The notes beneath the pieces are model-generated. The model did no database searches and had not been told where the DNA came from. It saw only the letters and a program-made list of their open reading frames with translations. From positions 98,558 to 162,557 of the forward strand of contig JAGRKV010000029.1 in NCBI GenBank assembly GCA_020442165.1: a stretch of 64,000 bases of DNA, written 5' to 3'. The DNA is from Hyphomicrobiaceae bacterium. GTDB lineage: Bacteria > Pseudomonadota > Alphaproteobacteria > Rhizobiales > Hyphomicrobiaceae. A program made the position numbers and the translations under genes. Positions 1 to 11,966 of this stretch are shown in pieces; the stretch's first letter is position 1; each line of letters opens with the position of its first letter.

Positions 1-1013
1 CCTGTATCCGACGCGCACGGCGGCACCCATACGCGCTCGAAATCCGTTTCAGCAAGCACGCGCGCGTTGGCGACACAATTGAGTGCCACCCCGCCGGCAA
101 GCACCAGATTGCGCGATGGGTAGCGCACAGCCATGTTGCGAACGATGTGAAGGATCGCTTCTTCGGTGACGACCTGCAGCGCGTGCGCCAGTGCCTGATG
201 CGCTTCCGTAATTTCATCGCCGGGCGCGCGCGCCGGGCCAAACGTATCAATGAACTTGCGCGCGAGCGGTTTAAATTCTCCAAAACGCTGGAAGCCGAAA
301 TACGACATGTCGAGCTTGTAGTCACCATCCGGCTGCAGCGCGATCAATCGGCGGAATACGTCGACGTAACGATCGTCACCATAGGCGGCGAGCGCCATCA
401 CTTTGCCTTCGTCCGAAAACCCGGCAAATCCCAGGTGCTTCGTGACGACCGTGTAGACGATCCCTATGGAATTGAAGATCCCCGTCCACCAGCGCCGCTT
501 CAGGCCATGCCGGTCGCCAGTGTAGATACTCGTGGCGGCATCGTCGCCAAAGCCATCCATCACCAGCACGCTCGCATCCTCGAACGGCGAGACGAAGAAT
601 ACCGCGGCGTGTGAATCGTGATGGCCGACGTTGACTATCGGCGGCAGCGGCCGCGAGCCGACGATCCGGCGCAGGCGCCTTCTCAGATAAAAGTTGAGCA
701 GCACGATTTCGTTGCGCTGCGGGGTATGCGAGGCTTCCAGAAGAAAGCTGAGGCTCCCAGGCAATCCGCGCAGCATCGCAATGGCGAAGTTCTTGCGCAG
801 CAGCCCGACGTCCCACGGCGTGGTAATGACATCGATGCAGTCGAGGCCAGAAAGATCCTGGCCGAACACTTCCCTCATCGACTTGTGCGGAAAGCCCTTC
901 GTCCGCTTGATGCGCTTGAGGCGCTCTTCCTCAAGCACCAGCTCGGGCCATCCATCATTTAGAATGGCTAGTCCGCTGTCATGTGTCGCTCCAACGAGCC
1001 CCAGGATACGCAC
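1..1013 (-). CDS. NodU/CmcH-type carbamoyltransferase, C-terminus cut by window edge
   Basis: The minus-strand frame is open from 1013 to the window edge, about 337 residues. The N-terminus reads VRILGLVGATHDSGLAILND, the usual opening of O-carbamoyltransferases of the NodU/CmcH/TobZ group, whose ASKHA-fold N-terminal domain binds carbamoyl-adenylate. A GHHDSHAA segment followed by VLVMDGFGDDAAT is the family metal/nucleotide motif, and LAGGVALNCVAN lies near positions 60-100. These enzymes move a carbamoyl group from carbamoyl phosphate through an adenylate to a hydroxyl on a sugar or secondary metabolite; the acceptor cannot be told here. I chose GTG at 1011-1013 because homologues begin directly at this RILG segment. 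secA lies 54 bp upstream on the same strand, probably unrelated. The C-terminal YrdC-like domain lies outside the window. Confidence 0.85.
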   Translation of the reverse strand, partial: MRILGLVGATHDSGLAILNDGWPELVLEEERLKRIKRTKGFPHKSMREVFGQDLSGLDCIDVITTPWDVGLLRKNFAIAMLRGLPGSLSFLLEASHTPQRNEIVLLNFYLRRRLRRIVGSRPLPPIVNVGHHDSHAAVFFVSPFEDASVLVMDGFGDDAATSIYTGDRHGLKRRWWTGIFNSIGIVYTVVTKHLGFAGFSDEGKVMALAAYGDDRYVDVFRRLIALQPDGDYKLDMSYFGFQRFGEFKPLARKFIDTFGPARAPGDEITEAHQALAHALQVVTEEAILHIVRNMAVRYPSRNLVLAGGVALNCVANARVLAETDFERVWVPPCASDT

Positions 1014-1067
1014 GCTATGACACCGCCCGTCCCAGTCACCGCCCCGCCGCATGCATGACGAACATCG

Positions 1068-4280
<3,213 letters not shown>

Positions 4281-4672
4281 GCGGGATGTCCTCAAATTGA
4301 AAAAAGCGGCCGGGCGGAGGGGCGCTGACCCTCTACGTCGTCGCTTGCAGGCCCTGTTCGTGTCGAAATTCAGCCGTAGGCGCCCGATGCTGCAAAACGC
4401 GCAGCATCGGCCACTTCGGACGCGCGAGCGCTCGCGACGGCCCAAGCGACACTGTTTCGCCGCAGAGATAAGGACCGCTGGGGGTGCTTGTCAACGCAGC
4501 CGCCCCCAACCAGCCCCCGTGAAATGGCCGCAATGAGACGGCACCAAAGCTCTCCAAAACTTCACTTGGCAGCTCACGAGCGCCCGTCTATCCATGCCGC
4601 CGGCAGGGTTCCAGGTGACGGAACTCCTGTCTCTAGCCGCCCCGGATTGCCCGATACGAGGAAACTGGCCCT
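4281..4672. other. 392 bp divergent intergenic region between secA and the parvulin gene
   Basis: This holds the promoters of both flanking genes by position. The GAGGAAA at 4656-4663 serves as ribosome binding site for the GTG start at 4673. I see no clear -35/-10 pair, repeat or RNA hairpin, and the short open frames here look like noise. Confidence 0.4.
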
Positions 4673-5677
4673 GTGAAACATACATTTTCGACCTTCGTGA
4701 GAAGCGCTCTGCCCGCATTGGCAGCAATTCTTTTGGCCAGCACCGCGGCGCCGCTCCCGCTCATCGCGCAAGAGGCTTCCGGTGCCAAGACCGTAGCCAC
4801 TATCAACGGTATCGCCATTACTGAAGCCGACATGAAGCTGGCGGAGGACGAGATCGGCCGTGATCTGGGCAATCTCCCTGAATCGACCAAACGCCGCGTG
4901 CTGGTTGAATTCCTTATCGAAAACAATCTTTTTGCGAAGGCCGCCGAAACCGCCAAGCTGACACAGGGCAATGCCTTCGAAGACCGCATGAAATACTGGC
5001 GCAACCGCGCGCTGCGCGACGCCTACTTCGAAAAAGAGATCAACAATTCCATTGGTGAGGCCGCCGCCAAGGCCTACTACGACGACCAGATTAAAGCCCT
5101 GAAACCTAAGGAAGAAGTCCAGGCACGCCACATCCTGGTCGATACCGAGGAGCTGGCCAAGGAACTGAAGGCCAAGATCGAGGGCGGCGCTGACTTCGCA
5201 ACCCTCGCGAAGGAAAACACCAAGGACCCCGGCACCAAGGACGATGGCGGCATGCTGGGATATTTCGCCCAGGGCCAGATGGTGCCGTCGTTCGAGCAGG
5301 CAGCATTCGCCCTGAAGAAGGGCGAAGTATCCAACCCCGTCAAGAGCCAGTTCGGCTGGCATCTCATCAAGGTCGAGGATCGCCGCCAGAAGCCGCCGCC
5401 AAGCTTCGAGGACGTGAAGGAGCGCATCCTCGCCTCCATGTTGCATCAGCGCGCCCAGGCAGTCGCCGCGAAGCTGCGCGAGGACGCAAAAATTGAATAC
5501 CTCGACGCCGGTATCAAGAAGGAGGTCGAAGAGCAGACCTCTCAGCAGGATGCACAGCGCAAGCAGATCGAGGAAATGATAAAGAAGCAGATTGAGGCCA
5601 AGGAAAATGCCGAGGCCGGCAAAGGCGAAAGCGATAAGCCCGCAGCGGGTGACGCCAAGCCGGAAGAGAAAAAATAG
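4673..5677 (+). CDS. Periplasmic parvulin-type peptidyl-prolyl isomerase (PpiC/PrsA/SurA-like)
   Basis: A 334-residue protein with an N-terminal signal peptide (basic KHTFSTFVR, then a hydrophobic LPALAAILLASTAA stretch), a SurA-like N-terminal helical domain, and one rotamase domain at about residues 150-245 (VQARHILV, GGMLGYFAQGQMVPSFE, VKSQFGWHLIKVEDRR). The C-terminal 70 residues are Lys/Glu/Gln-rich and probably helical. It should catalyse cis-trans isomerisation of prolyl bonds and act as a chaperone for exported proteins in the periplasm. It is divergent from secA, so translocase and periplasmic foldase are neighbours. The start is GTG with a good ribosome binding site. A terminator hairpin follows at 5741-5769. 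Confidence 0.9.
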   Translation: MKHTFSTFVRSALPALAAILLASTAAPLPLIAQEASGAKTVATINGIAITEADMKLAEDEIGRDLGNLPESTKRRVLVEFLIENNLFAKAAETAKLTQGNAFEDRMKYWRNRALRDAYFEKEINNSIGEAAAKAYYDDQIKALKPKEEVQARHILVDTEELAKELKAKIEGGADFATLAKENTKDPGTKDDGGMLGYFAQGQMVPSFEQAAFALKKGEVSNPVKSQFGWHLIKVEDRRQKPPPSFEDVKERILASMLHQRAQAVAAKLREDAKIEYLDAGIKKEVEEQTSQQDAQRKQIEEMIKKQIEAKENAEAGKGESDKPAAGDAKPEEKK

Positions 5678-5740
5678 CTTCCGACTGCCCGGCTCGACCG
5701 CCGGAACGGTACCCCCGGGCAAACAACTCGGCAGAATTTC

Positions 5741-5769
5741 ATCGGGCCGCTTGAAATGGGCGGCCCGAT
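5741..5769 (+). terminator. Probable intrinsic terminator after the parvulin gene
   Basis: ATCGGGCCGC at 5741-5750 pairs perfectly with GCGGCCCGAT at 5760-5769 across a 9 nt loop, followed by CTGTTTG. The U tract is short, so termination may be partial. Confidence 0.6.
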
Positions 5770-5878
5770 CTGTTTGGGCTAGCTGCTCGTTGAATGGAGC
5801 GGAAGAGCCATGACCGCACCACGGGCTTAAACGGAAACGCGACCGCTCTGCGGCTCATGTTCCGCAAATCTTCTCTGG

Positions 5879-7141
5879 ATGAATATCATGGGCAATAGCA
5901 CCGCCGTCTCCCCCTTCGCCCCGGAAAAACTCGCCAGGCTGGCACCCATCGACGGCGTCCGCTTCGCCACGGCCGAAGCCGGCATCCGTTACAAGGGACG
6001 CACGGACCTCATGGTCGCCGTGATGGACGAGGGCACAGTTGCGGCGGGTGTATTGACCCAGTCCAAAACCTGCTCTGCCCCGGTCGTGCTCTGCCGCGAA
6101 AACCTCGCCAAGTCAGGCAAGGCGCGCATCCTCGTGGTCAACTCTGGCAACGCCAACGCCTTCACCGGAATGAAGGGCCGCGAGGCCGTCGAGGCAACAG
6201 TTAGCGCAGCGGCTGCGGCGGCTGGCTGCAAGCCAGCCGAAGTCTATGTCTCGTCCACCGGCGTCATCGGCGAGCCTATGGATGCCGGCAAGTTCACGCA
6301 CCTGTTGGCGGGGTTGGCGAAAAAGGCCAAGGCCAATGCCTTCGAGGCTGCGGCACGCGCCATCATGACCACCGATACCTACCCCAAGGTCGCCACCGCC
6401 AAGGTCGATCTGGGAGACGGCGTCAAAATCACCATCAACGGCATCTGCAAGGGCGCCGGCATGATCGCGCCGGATATGGCGACCATGCTCTGCTATATCT
6501 TCACCGACGCGGCACTCGCGCAAAAGCCGCTGCAAGCACTCGTCTCCGAACACGTCGAGACCACCTTCAACTGCATGACGATCGACGGTGACACCTCGAC
6601 CTCAGATACCTGCCTCGTCTTTGCCACCGGCGCCGCCAAGGCCCGTGGCCAGGAGCCGATCACCCGGAAATCCGACAAGCGGCTCGCGGCGTTCGGCGAA
6701 GCCCTTAAAAAGGTGATGCGCGATCTTGCCATCCAGATCGCCAAGGACGGCGAAGGTCTGTCGAAATTCGTCACCTTTGAGATTACGGGCGCTGAAAGCT
6801 TCAAGGCCGCTCGCACCATTGCAAGGGCTTGTGGCAACTCGCCGATCCTAAAGACCGCCATCGCCGGCGAAGATCCCAACTGGGGACGTGTCGTCATGGC
6901 CGTCGGCAAATCGGGAGAGGCCGCTGACCGCGACAAATTGACGATCTGGTTCGGTCCTTATTGTGTCGCGCGCGACGGCGAGCGCGCTGCCGAATACGAT
7001 GAGAAGACAGTCGCGCAATACATGAAGGGCCGCGAGATCGTCATCCGCGCCGATGTCGGTGTCGGCAAGGCCTCTGCAACGGTCTGGACCTGCGACCTCA
7101 CCCACGACTACGTTTCGATCAACGCCGACTACCGGAGTTGA
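5879..7141 (+). CDS. argJ: Bifunctional ornithine acetyltransferase / N-acetylglutamate synthase
   Basis: ArgJ moves the acetyl group from N-acetylornithine to glutamate, recycling acetyl groups in arginine synthesis; bifunctional forms can also use acetyl-CoA. The enzyme is an Ntn-type hydrolase that cleaves itself between Ala and Thr to give alpha and beta chains. Here the cleavage site is APDMATML with Thr202 as the new N-terminal nucleophile of the beta chain. VNSGNANAFTG and the substrate-binding SSTGVIGEP are also present, and the C-terminus ends in TCDLTHDYVSINADYRS, typical of the family. The length of 420 residues is normal. Start ATG at 5879, or 5888 (MGNSTAVS). It is followed closely by tpm and mutT on the same strand. 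Whether this copy accepts acetyl-CoA cannot be read from the sequence. Confidence 0.96.
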   Translation: MNIMGNSTAVSPFAPEKLARLAPIDGVRFATAEAGIRYKGRTDLMVAVMDEGTVAAGVLTQSKTCSAPVVLCRENLAKSGKARILVVNSGNANAFTGMKGREAVEATVSAAAAAAGCKPAEVYVSSTGVIGEPMDAGKFTHLLAGLAKKAKANAFEAAARAIMTTDTYPKVATAKVDLGDGVKITINGICKGAGMIAPDMATMLCYIFTDAALAQKPLQALVSEHVETTFNCMTIDGDTSTSDTCLVFATGAAKARGQEPITRKSDKRLAAFGEALKKVMRDLAIQIAKDGEGLSKFVTFEITGAESFKAARTIARACGNSPILKTAIAGEDPNWGRVVMAVGKSGEAADRDKLTIWFGPYCVARDGERAAEYDEKTVAQYMKGREIVIRADVGVGKASATVWTCDLTHDYVSINADYRS

Positions 7142-7169
7142 GACGTCGACGCGCTGACGGAGCAGAATA

Positions 7170-7835
7170 ATGGAACAGGAATTCTGGCTTGAGCGTTGGG
7201 AAAAGGGCGAGACAGGCTGGCATCGCGACGATGTCCATCCCGAGCTGATCGCCAACATTGACAAGCTGGCCCTGCAGCCGCGCTCGCGTATCCTGGTGCC
7301 GTTGTGCGGAGCGAGCCACGACATGGCCTGGTTCGCCAAACAGGGCCATGAGGTGATCGGCGTCGAGCTGTCACGCCGCGCGCTCGAAGACTTCCTGATG
7401 CGCAACCGCGTCCGGCACATCGTCACCGAGGATTATGGCCTGCGTTGCTACATGGGCGGACGTTTCCAGCTGCTTTGCGGAGACTTCTTTACCGTTCCAG
7501 GCGAAGTCTTCGACAGCATCGATGCCGTCTACGACCGCGCCAGCCTGATTGCCCTGCCGCCGGAAATGCGCCAGCGTTACGCCCGCCTCATGGCAGATCG
7601 CCTGAAACCCGGCACGCCGACGTTGCTTCTCACGCTCCGCTACGATCAGAGCGAAATGAAAGGCCCGCCCTTCTCTGTGACCGACAGCGAGGTCAGGGAG
7701 CTTTACGCTGCCGATTTCGACATCAGCGAAGTCAGCACGAAGGACGTGCTGAAGGGCAATGACGGATTGCGCCAGCGCGGCCTCACCTCACTCCACGAGA
7801 CCGTGTACCTCATCACCCGCAAGGAGCGCGCGTGA
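7170..7835 (+). CDS. tpm: Thiopurine S-methyltransferase-like SAM methyltransferase
   Basis: A 221-residue protein matching bacterial TPMT: it opens with EFWLERWEKGETGWH, carries the SAM-binding LVPLCGASHDMAWFA and VIGVELS segments, then FDSIDAVYDRASLIALPP and a C-terminal HETVYLITRK. Bacterial TPMTs methylate sulfur, selenium or tellurium compounds using SAM; the physiological substrate is often unknown. It starts 28 bp after argJ and its stop overlaps the GTG start of the Nudix gene by 4 bp, so argJ, tpm and mutT are likely co-transcribed. Confidence 0.9.
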   Translation: MEQEFWLERWEKGETGWHRDDVHPELIANIDKLALQPRSRILVPLCGASHDMAWFAKQGHEVIGVELSRRALEDFLMRNRVRHIVTEDYGLRCYMGGRFQLLCGDFFTVPGEVFDSIDAVYDRASLIALPPEMRQRYARLMADRLKPGTPTLLLTLRYDQSEMKGPPFSVTDSEVRELYAADFDISEVSTKDVLKGNDGLRQRGLTSLHETVYLITRKERA

Positions 7836-8254
7836 CCGCTGCCGCAACGCCAAGGCGCCTTCTGCTCGTCGTCGCCGTCGCGCTGATCGACGCTGAAGGC
7901 CGCGTCCTCCTTTCCAAACGCCCCGAGGGCAAACAGCTTGCTGGATTATGGGAGTTTCCAGGCGGCAAGATCGATCCAGGCGAGACACCTGAAGCCGCAC
8001 TCATCCGCGAGTTGAAGGAAGAGCTGGACATCGAGCTTTGCCCGACGTGCATCGCGCCGTTGACCTTTGCGAGCCACACCTACGAAGACTTTCACATTCT
8101 CATGCCGCTCTACATTTGCAGAACCTGGGACGGCGAGATCCTGCCGCGCGAAGGCCAGGAGGTTGCGTGGGTGAGAGCAAATCGCTTGCAGCATTATCCA
8201 ATGCCGCCCGCGGATGCCCCACTCCTTCCAGCGTTACGCGATCTGCTCGCCTGA
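7832..8254 (+). CDS. mutT: MutT-type Nudix hydrolase (8-oxo-dGTP diphosphatase)
   Basis: A 140-residue Nudix protein. The Nudix box runs from GGKIDPGETPEAALIREL into KEELDIEL, with the expected GE, RE and EE residues that hold Mg2+. LLVVAVALIDAEGRVLLSKRP before it and LWEFPGGK are typical of MutT, which hydrolyses 8-oxo-dGTP to stop AT-to-CG transversions. GTG start within the stop of tpm suggests translational coupling. Substrate range is inferred from the family. Confidence 0.88.
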   Translation: MTAAATPRRLLLVVAVALIDAEGRVLLSKRPEGKQLAGLWEFPGGKIDPGETPEAALIRELKEELDIELCPTCIAPLTFASHTYEDFHILMPLYICRTWDGEILPREGQEVAWVRANRLQHYPMPPADAPLLPALRDLLA

Positions 8255-8546
8255 CAGGCACTCGACCAAACTGCACCAAACTGAGGCAGCGCGCGACATC
8301 CGCTAGTCGCATCGGCGAAGTATCGGCTGCATTCAAATGTCGGCGTGCAGCTTGCCGTCTCCAGCGCATGGCCTAATCTAATCAATGCAGCAGAACCTCA
8401 ACATGCTTCGGTGCGAAAGCTTCGATTGATCGAACGCAACACCAAAAGGCTGTAATGCTGCATGCTCTTTGAAGCGGCCAACGATAGCCTGCAAAACGCG
8501 CAAGTGCCGCTTCATTTCCCGGAGGAACAACACAGGAGAAGCGCAG

Positions 8547-8729
8547 ATGCTTGCATCGGAGATTCAAGAGCACGCCCGCAAGCTGCTCGAAGCGCATGGC
8601 GACAAGGCGATTGTCGAGGCCGCGCAAAAAGCAAAGTCGCTGGAGGATAGTGGAGCGAATGAAGAAGCTCAGATCTGGCGGAAGATCGAATCTGCCATTC
8701 AGTTGATGCGCGGTCCGCACTCGACCTGA
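8547..8729 (+). CDS. Small conserved-looking helical protein, 60 aa
   Basis: A 60-residue acidic/helical protein beginning MLASEIQEHARKLLEAHGDK and ending IESAIQLMRGPHST. It has a clear ribosome binding site (AGGAGA at 8534-8539). The open frame extends upstream to 8469, but the Shine-Dalgarno sequence favours 8547. I recall similar short proteins in rhizobia, function unknown; no motif indicates an activity. It stands alone between mutT and the convergent methyltransferase gene. Confidence 0.7.
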   Translation: MLASEIQEHARKLLEAHGDKAIVEAAQKAKSLEDSGANEEAQIWRKIESAIQLMRGPHST

Positions 8730-8824
8730 CACCCCGCTTGGTCAGGCCGGCCAGCCAATCACCAAGAGCGCGGTGGCGGCGCACATCGCATGCATACAGA
8801 TCGCATGAATGAGACCTGCGCCCG

Positions 8825-9763
8825 TCACCGACCGCTCTTGTCTCCGGCAGGATGCTCATGCGTCCCCAGCGCATCAGCAAGCCGCATGGCGGCCGAGCCC
8901 GGCTTCAGCGGCTTCTGCTGGCTCGGATCGGGTGCCCAGGCGGTCACGGTCAGAACCTCGAAAGTGGCGATGACGCGCCCGTCGTCCCGCGCGAAACGCT
9001 CCGCATAGATCTGTGCCGCCAGCGCGAGAACGTCGCGCCGAAGCGGTGTCCGGCGGCGCGCGTGAAGCATGTTGGACGCACCCATCGCCTTGACGTCACG
9101 CATGAGGTCCAGCGCCGAATCATAAGCCACCGTCACCACATCGCTATCAACCACCGGCAGCGCAAATCCAGCCCGTTGCAGCAACGCGCCCAGATCCCTG
9201 AGATCTATCGCTGGCGCAACCCGCGGGGAGGCACCGCCTGTCACCTCCTCCTCCGCCATCAGGAATGCTTGCCCAAGCTCCGATAGTGTGGCGCCGCCGA
9301 GCAACGCGGCAAGGAACAGACCATCGGGCTTCAGCGCCCGCCGGATCTGTATCAGCGTTCCAGGCAGGTCGTTGACGAACTGAAATGCAAGCCCAGACAC
9401 CGCCAGATCGAGGCTGCCATCACTAAACGGCAGCAGCTCCTCGTCGGCCTCAACGCACGGCCCATCGCAAAGCGCCAGCAGCTCAGTTACGGGTTCGACG
9501 TCGAACAAAAGGCCGACACTGTCGATCTGGCGCAGGCGGCGGCTCAGAACGCCATGGTGCGCGCCGATATTGGCGCCGACCGGAAACTGCCGCATGACAA
9601 TTGCCAACCGGTCAGCCAGATCCTCGGCGACCCGTGCCAGAAGAAAGTCGCTTCGTCCGGCCTCATTGGCGACGCGCCGGCGGCGCGCCTTCAGCAGCGC
9701 ACGGTCGAACGGCTGCACGATATCGCCACTCGCCGGTTTTTGCGGCTTGCCCAAGTTGCTCAT
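8825..9763 (-). CDS. SAM-dependent methyltransferase, BioC/NDUFAF5-like
   Basis: A class I methyltransferase of about 312 residues. It starts with an FDRALLKARRRR segment typical of the NDUFAF5 / BioC-like group, then IGAHHGVLSRRL as the (degenerate) SAM loop, DEELLPFSDGSLDLAVSGLAFQFVNDLP and a C-terminal FEVLTVTAWAPD. Mitochondrial NDUFAF5 hydroxylates an arginine of a complex I subunit; the bacterial function is not settled. I place the start at 9763 (MSNLGKPQK) or 9775; the open frame runs on to 10042 but over the comF start, where it is not protein-like. It is divergent from comF. It is unlikely to be the biotin enzyme BioC because a complete BioZ route lies at 16-21 kb. Confidence 0.8.
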   Translation of the reverse strand: MSNLGKPQKPASGDIVQPFDRALLKARRRRVANEAGRSDFLLARVAEDLADRLAIVMRQFPVGANIGAHHGVLSRRLRQIDSVGLLFDVEPVTELLALCDGPCVEADEELLPFSDGSLDLAVSGLAFQFVNDLPGTLIQIRRALKPDGLFLAALLGGATLSELGQAFLMAEEEVTGGASPRVAPAIDLRDLGALLQRAGFALPVVDSDVVTVAYDSALDLMRDVKAMGASNMLHARRRTPLRRDVLALAAQIYAERFARDDGRVIATFEVLTVTAWAPDPSQQKPLKPGSAAMRLADALGTHEHPAGDKSGR

Positions 9764-9812
9764 CCCGTCGATCATATCCTCTGCAATGGGCGCGCGGGAG
9801 GCTCCAGCACGT

Positions 9813-10631
9813 ATGGAATCGGGGGAATTGGAAACTACTGGCTCACCCGAGCTGACGTCGCCCGCACCCGATCCGCTCTGGCGGCGTCTGGGACACGGCG
9901 CGCTCGCCCGGCTCCTCGATATCGTGACGCCCCCGCTTTGTCTCGCTTGCCATACCCCCCTGGCAAGCCACAATTCGTTGTGCCCGTCCTGCTGGAGCCG
10001 GATCGACTTCATCCGGACGCCGCTATGCGATCGCTTGGGCATCCCCCTGCCCTATGACTCGGGCATGGGCACGCTTTCGGCTCAGGCGATTGCGAATCCT
10101 CCCGAATATGGCCGTGCCCGCTACGTTGCGCGCTACGACGGTGTGATGCGCCAGTTGATCCACGACCGCAAGTTCCGTGACCGCCACGACGCGACCGCGC
10201 TATTTGGCCGTTGGCTGGCCATCGCCGGTCAGGAACTGATCGCGGGGGCAGATGTTCTGGTTCCCGTGCCGCTCCACCGGCTCAAACTTCTGAAACGCCG
10301 CTTCAATCAAGCCGCCATCCTGTCGGCGGAATTGGCATGCCAAACTGGTGTCCCCCACGCGCCTCTCGCGCTGGTGCGCACGCGCGCCACCCAAAGCCAG
10401 ATCGGCCTCAGCCTGACCCAGCGCCAGCAAAACTTGAAAGGTGCTTTCGCCGTGCCGCGCCGCTGGATGTCGACGATCGAGAGCCGTCGCGTCCTGCTCA
10501 TAGACGATGTCGTGACCACGGGCGCCACGGCCTCAGCCGCAGCGAGATCGCTCTACGCCGCTGGCGCGCTCTCCGTGGACGTACTCGCGCTGGCTTGTGT
10601 CACCGACACCGCCGCAACACTCACTGCTTGA
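9813..10631 (+). CDS. comF: ComF family protein / phosphoribosyltransferase-like
   Basis: ComF proteins are PRPP-binding-fold proteins linked to DNA uptake in competent bacteria and probably to replication-fork restart elsewhere. The N-terminus has a zinc-ribbon-like CLACHTPL...CPSCW...CDRLG set of cysteines; the C-terminal half has VPVPLHRLKLLKRRFNQA, TRATQSQIGLSLTQRQQN and the PRPP loop VLLIDDVVTTGATASAAA. I chose ATG 9813 because GGGAGG lies just upstream and upstream residues are Arg/Ala-rich noise; ATG 9786 is possible. It is divergent from the methyltransferase gene and followed by grxC. Confidence 0.9.
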   Translation: MESGELETTGSPELTSPAPDPLWRRLGHGALARLLDIVTPPLCLACHTPLASHNSLCPSCWSRIDFIRTPLCDRLGIPLPYDSGMGTLSAQAIANPPEYGRARYVARYDGVMRQLIHDRKFRDRHDATALFGRWLAIAGQELIAGADVLVPVPLHRLKLLKRRFNQAAILSAELACQTGVPHAPLALVRTRATQSQIGLSLTQRQQNLKGAFAVPRRWMSTIESRRVLLIDDVVTTGATASAAARSLYAAGALSVDVLALACVTDTAATLTA

Positions 10632-10773
10632 GCGGCAGGGGCGGGCACGACCGGGAAAAAAACGACGGATCGGACGCGATTCCGTCAGTAGCGTGACGCC
10701 GCGACGCTTTGCTGAAGGGCTGCAAATCATTATTTTTCCTTCGCAGGACCGCGTCGGAAGAACCGGAGACAAA

Positions 10774-11031
10774 ATGGCCAAGGTGACGATCTATACGACA
10801 ATGCTTTGCCCCTATTGCCACATGGCAAAGGATTTGCTCCGCCAGAAGGGCGTGGATTTCGACGAGATTGACGTCAACAGCAAGCCGGGTCTTCGCTCCG
10901 AGATGCGCAACAAGGCTGGCGGCCGCAATACGGTTCCCCAGATCTGGATCGGCGAGCGCCACGTCGGCGGTTGCGATGACCTTTTTGCGCTGGATCGTTC
11001 AGGCGGCCTCGACCCGCTTCTGGCAGGTTGA
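10774..11031 (+). CDS. grxC: Glutaredoxin 3 (dithiol, CPYC)
   Basis: An 85-residue glutaredoxin with the active site C12-P-Y-C15, the TVPQIWIG cis-proline segment and the GGCDDLFALD glutathione-binding segment. It reduces disulfides and glutathione-mixed disulfides in the cytoplasm. The frame extends upstream to 10597, but the protein begins at MAKVTIYTT behind a GGAG at 10765. Confidence 0.95.
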   Translation: MAKVTIYTTMLCPYCHMAKDLLRQKGVDFDEIDVNSKPGLRSEMRNKAGGRNTVPQIWIGERHVGGCDDLFALDRSGGLDPLLAG

Positions 11032-11090
11032 CGAACGCTCGGGAACTGGCCGTAAAAACAGCCGGGAATTGCAATGAGGTCAGATAAGTC

Positions 11091-11966
11091 ATGACAGCAC
11101 AAAACAGCCCCGCGACCTTCCGCGCCGGACTGGTGCAGCTGTGCTGCGGGCGCGACCTTGATCGCAATGTCGCTGACGCCACCGATCTTATTCGCGGCGC
11201 CGCGGCAGCCGGCGCAAACTACGTTCAGACACCGGAAGTCACGACTTTGATGGAGCTGGACCGCCAGCGCCTGTTCGACGCAATCGAGCCGGAAGAAGGC
11301 AATCCAGCCCTCATTCATTTCCAGCGCCTCGCCAAGGATCTCCGCATCTGGCTTCACATTGGCTCGATGGCCGTCAAGGTCAGCGCCGACAAACTCGCCA
11401 ATCGCACTTACATGCTGACGCCGGATGGTGCGATCGCCGCACGCTACGACAAGATCCACATGTTCGACGTCGATCTGCCCAATGGCGAGAGCTACAAGGA
11501 AAGCCGCAACTACCATCCAGGCACATCAGGCGTGGTTGTGGATCTGCCCTGGGGCCGCATGGGACTCACCATCTGCTACGACCTGCGGTTCCCCTATCTG
11601 CATCGCGCACTTGCCAAGGCAGGTGCCATATTCATGACCGGACCAGCAGCCTTCACCAAGACGACGGGTGAAGCGCACTGGCACGCACTGCTTCGGGCCC
11701 GGGCGATCGAAACCCAGTGCTACGTGCTTGCCGCAGCACAGACCGGCCTGCACGAGATTGGCCGTGCGACCTACGGGCATTCGATCATCATTGGACCGTG
11801 GGGCGAAACGATTGCCGAAGCAGGTACTGAGCCGGGATTCATCGTTGCCGATATTGATCCCGCCGAGGTTGCCCGTGTGCGCGAGCGCGTGCCATCCCTC
11901 ACGCATGACCGCAGCTTCGTGGTCGTCGAGGCCGGCGGGCACCCCGGCCCGGGAGCGTTATCATGA
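11091..11966 (+). CDS. Nitrilase-superfamily carbon-nitrogen hydrolase (Nit1/deaminated-glutathione-amidase type)
   Basis: A 291-residue nitrilase-superfamily enzyme with the catalytic Glu49 (TPEVTTLM), Lys121 (YDKIHMFDVDL) and Cys162 (GLTICYDLRFPYL). This arrangement, and the location behind glutaredoxin, fits the Nit1/YbeM branch that repairs deaminated glutathione. It overlaps the following DUF1178 gene by ATGA. Exact substrate is inferred from family and context. Confidence 0.9.
   Translation: MTAQNSPATFRAGLVQLCCGRDLDRNVADATDLIRGAAAAGANYVQTPEVTTLMELDRQRLFDAIEPEEGNPALIHFQRLAKDLRIWLHIGSMAVKVSADKLANRTYMLTPDGAIAARYDKIHMFDVDLPNGESYKESRNYHPGTSGVVVDLPWGRMGLTICYDLRFPYLHRALAKAGAIFMTGPAAFTKTTGEAHWHALLRARAIETQCYVLAAAQTGLHEIGRATYGHSIIIGPWGETIAEAGTEPGFIVADIDPAEVARVRERVPSLTHDRSFVVVEAGGHPGPGALS

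Noticed and set aside
4574..5722. 382-codon minus-strand frame with Leu/Phe-rich stretches over the parvulin gene
   Set aside because: Apparent membrane-like composition arises from the complement of Lys/Glu codons in the parvulin gene, which has full domain support.
8825..9763. BioC (malonyl-ACP methyltransferase) as identity of the BioC-like methyltransferase
   Set aside because: The FDRALLKARRRR start and gene context next to comF fit the NDUFAF5-like group, and a BioZ route is present, so BioC is not needed.
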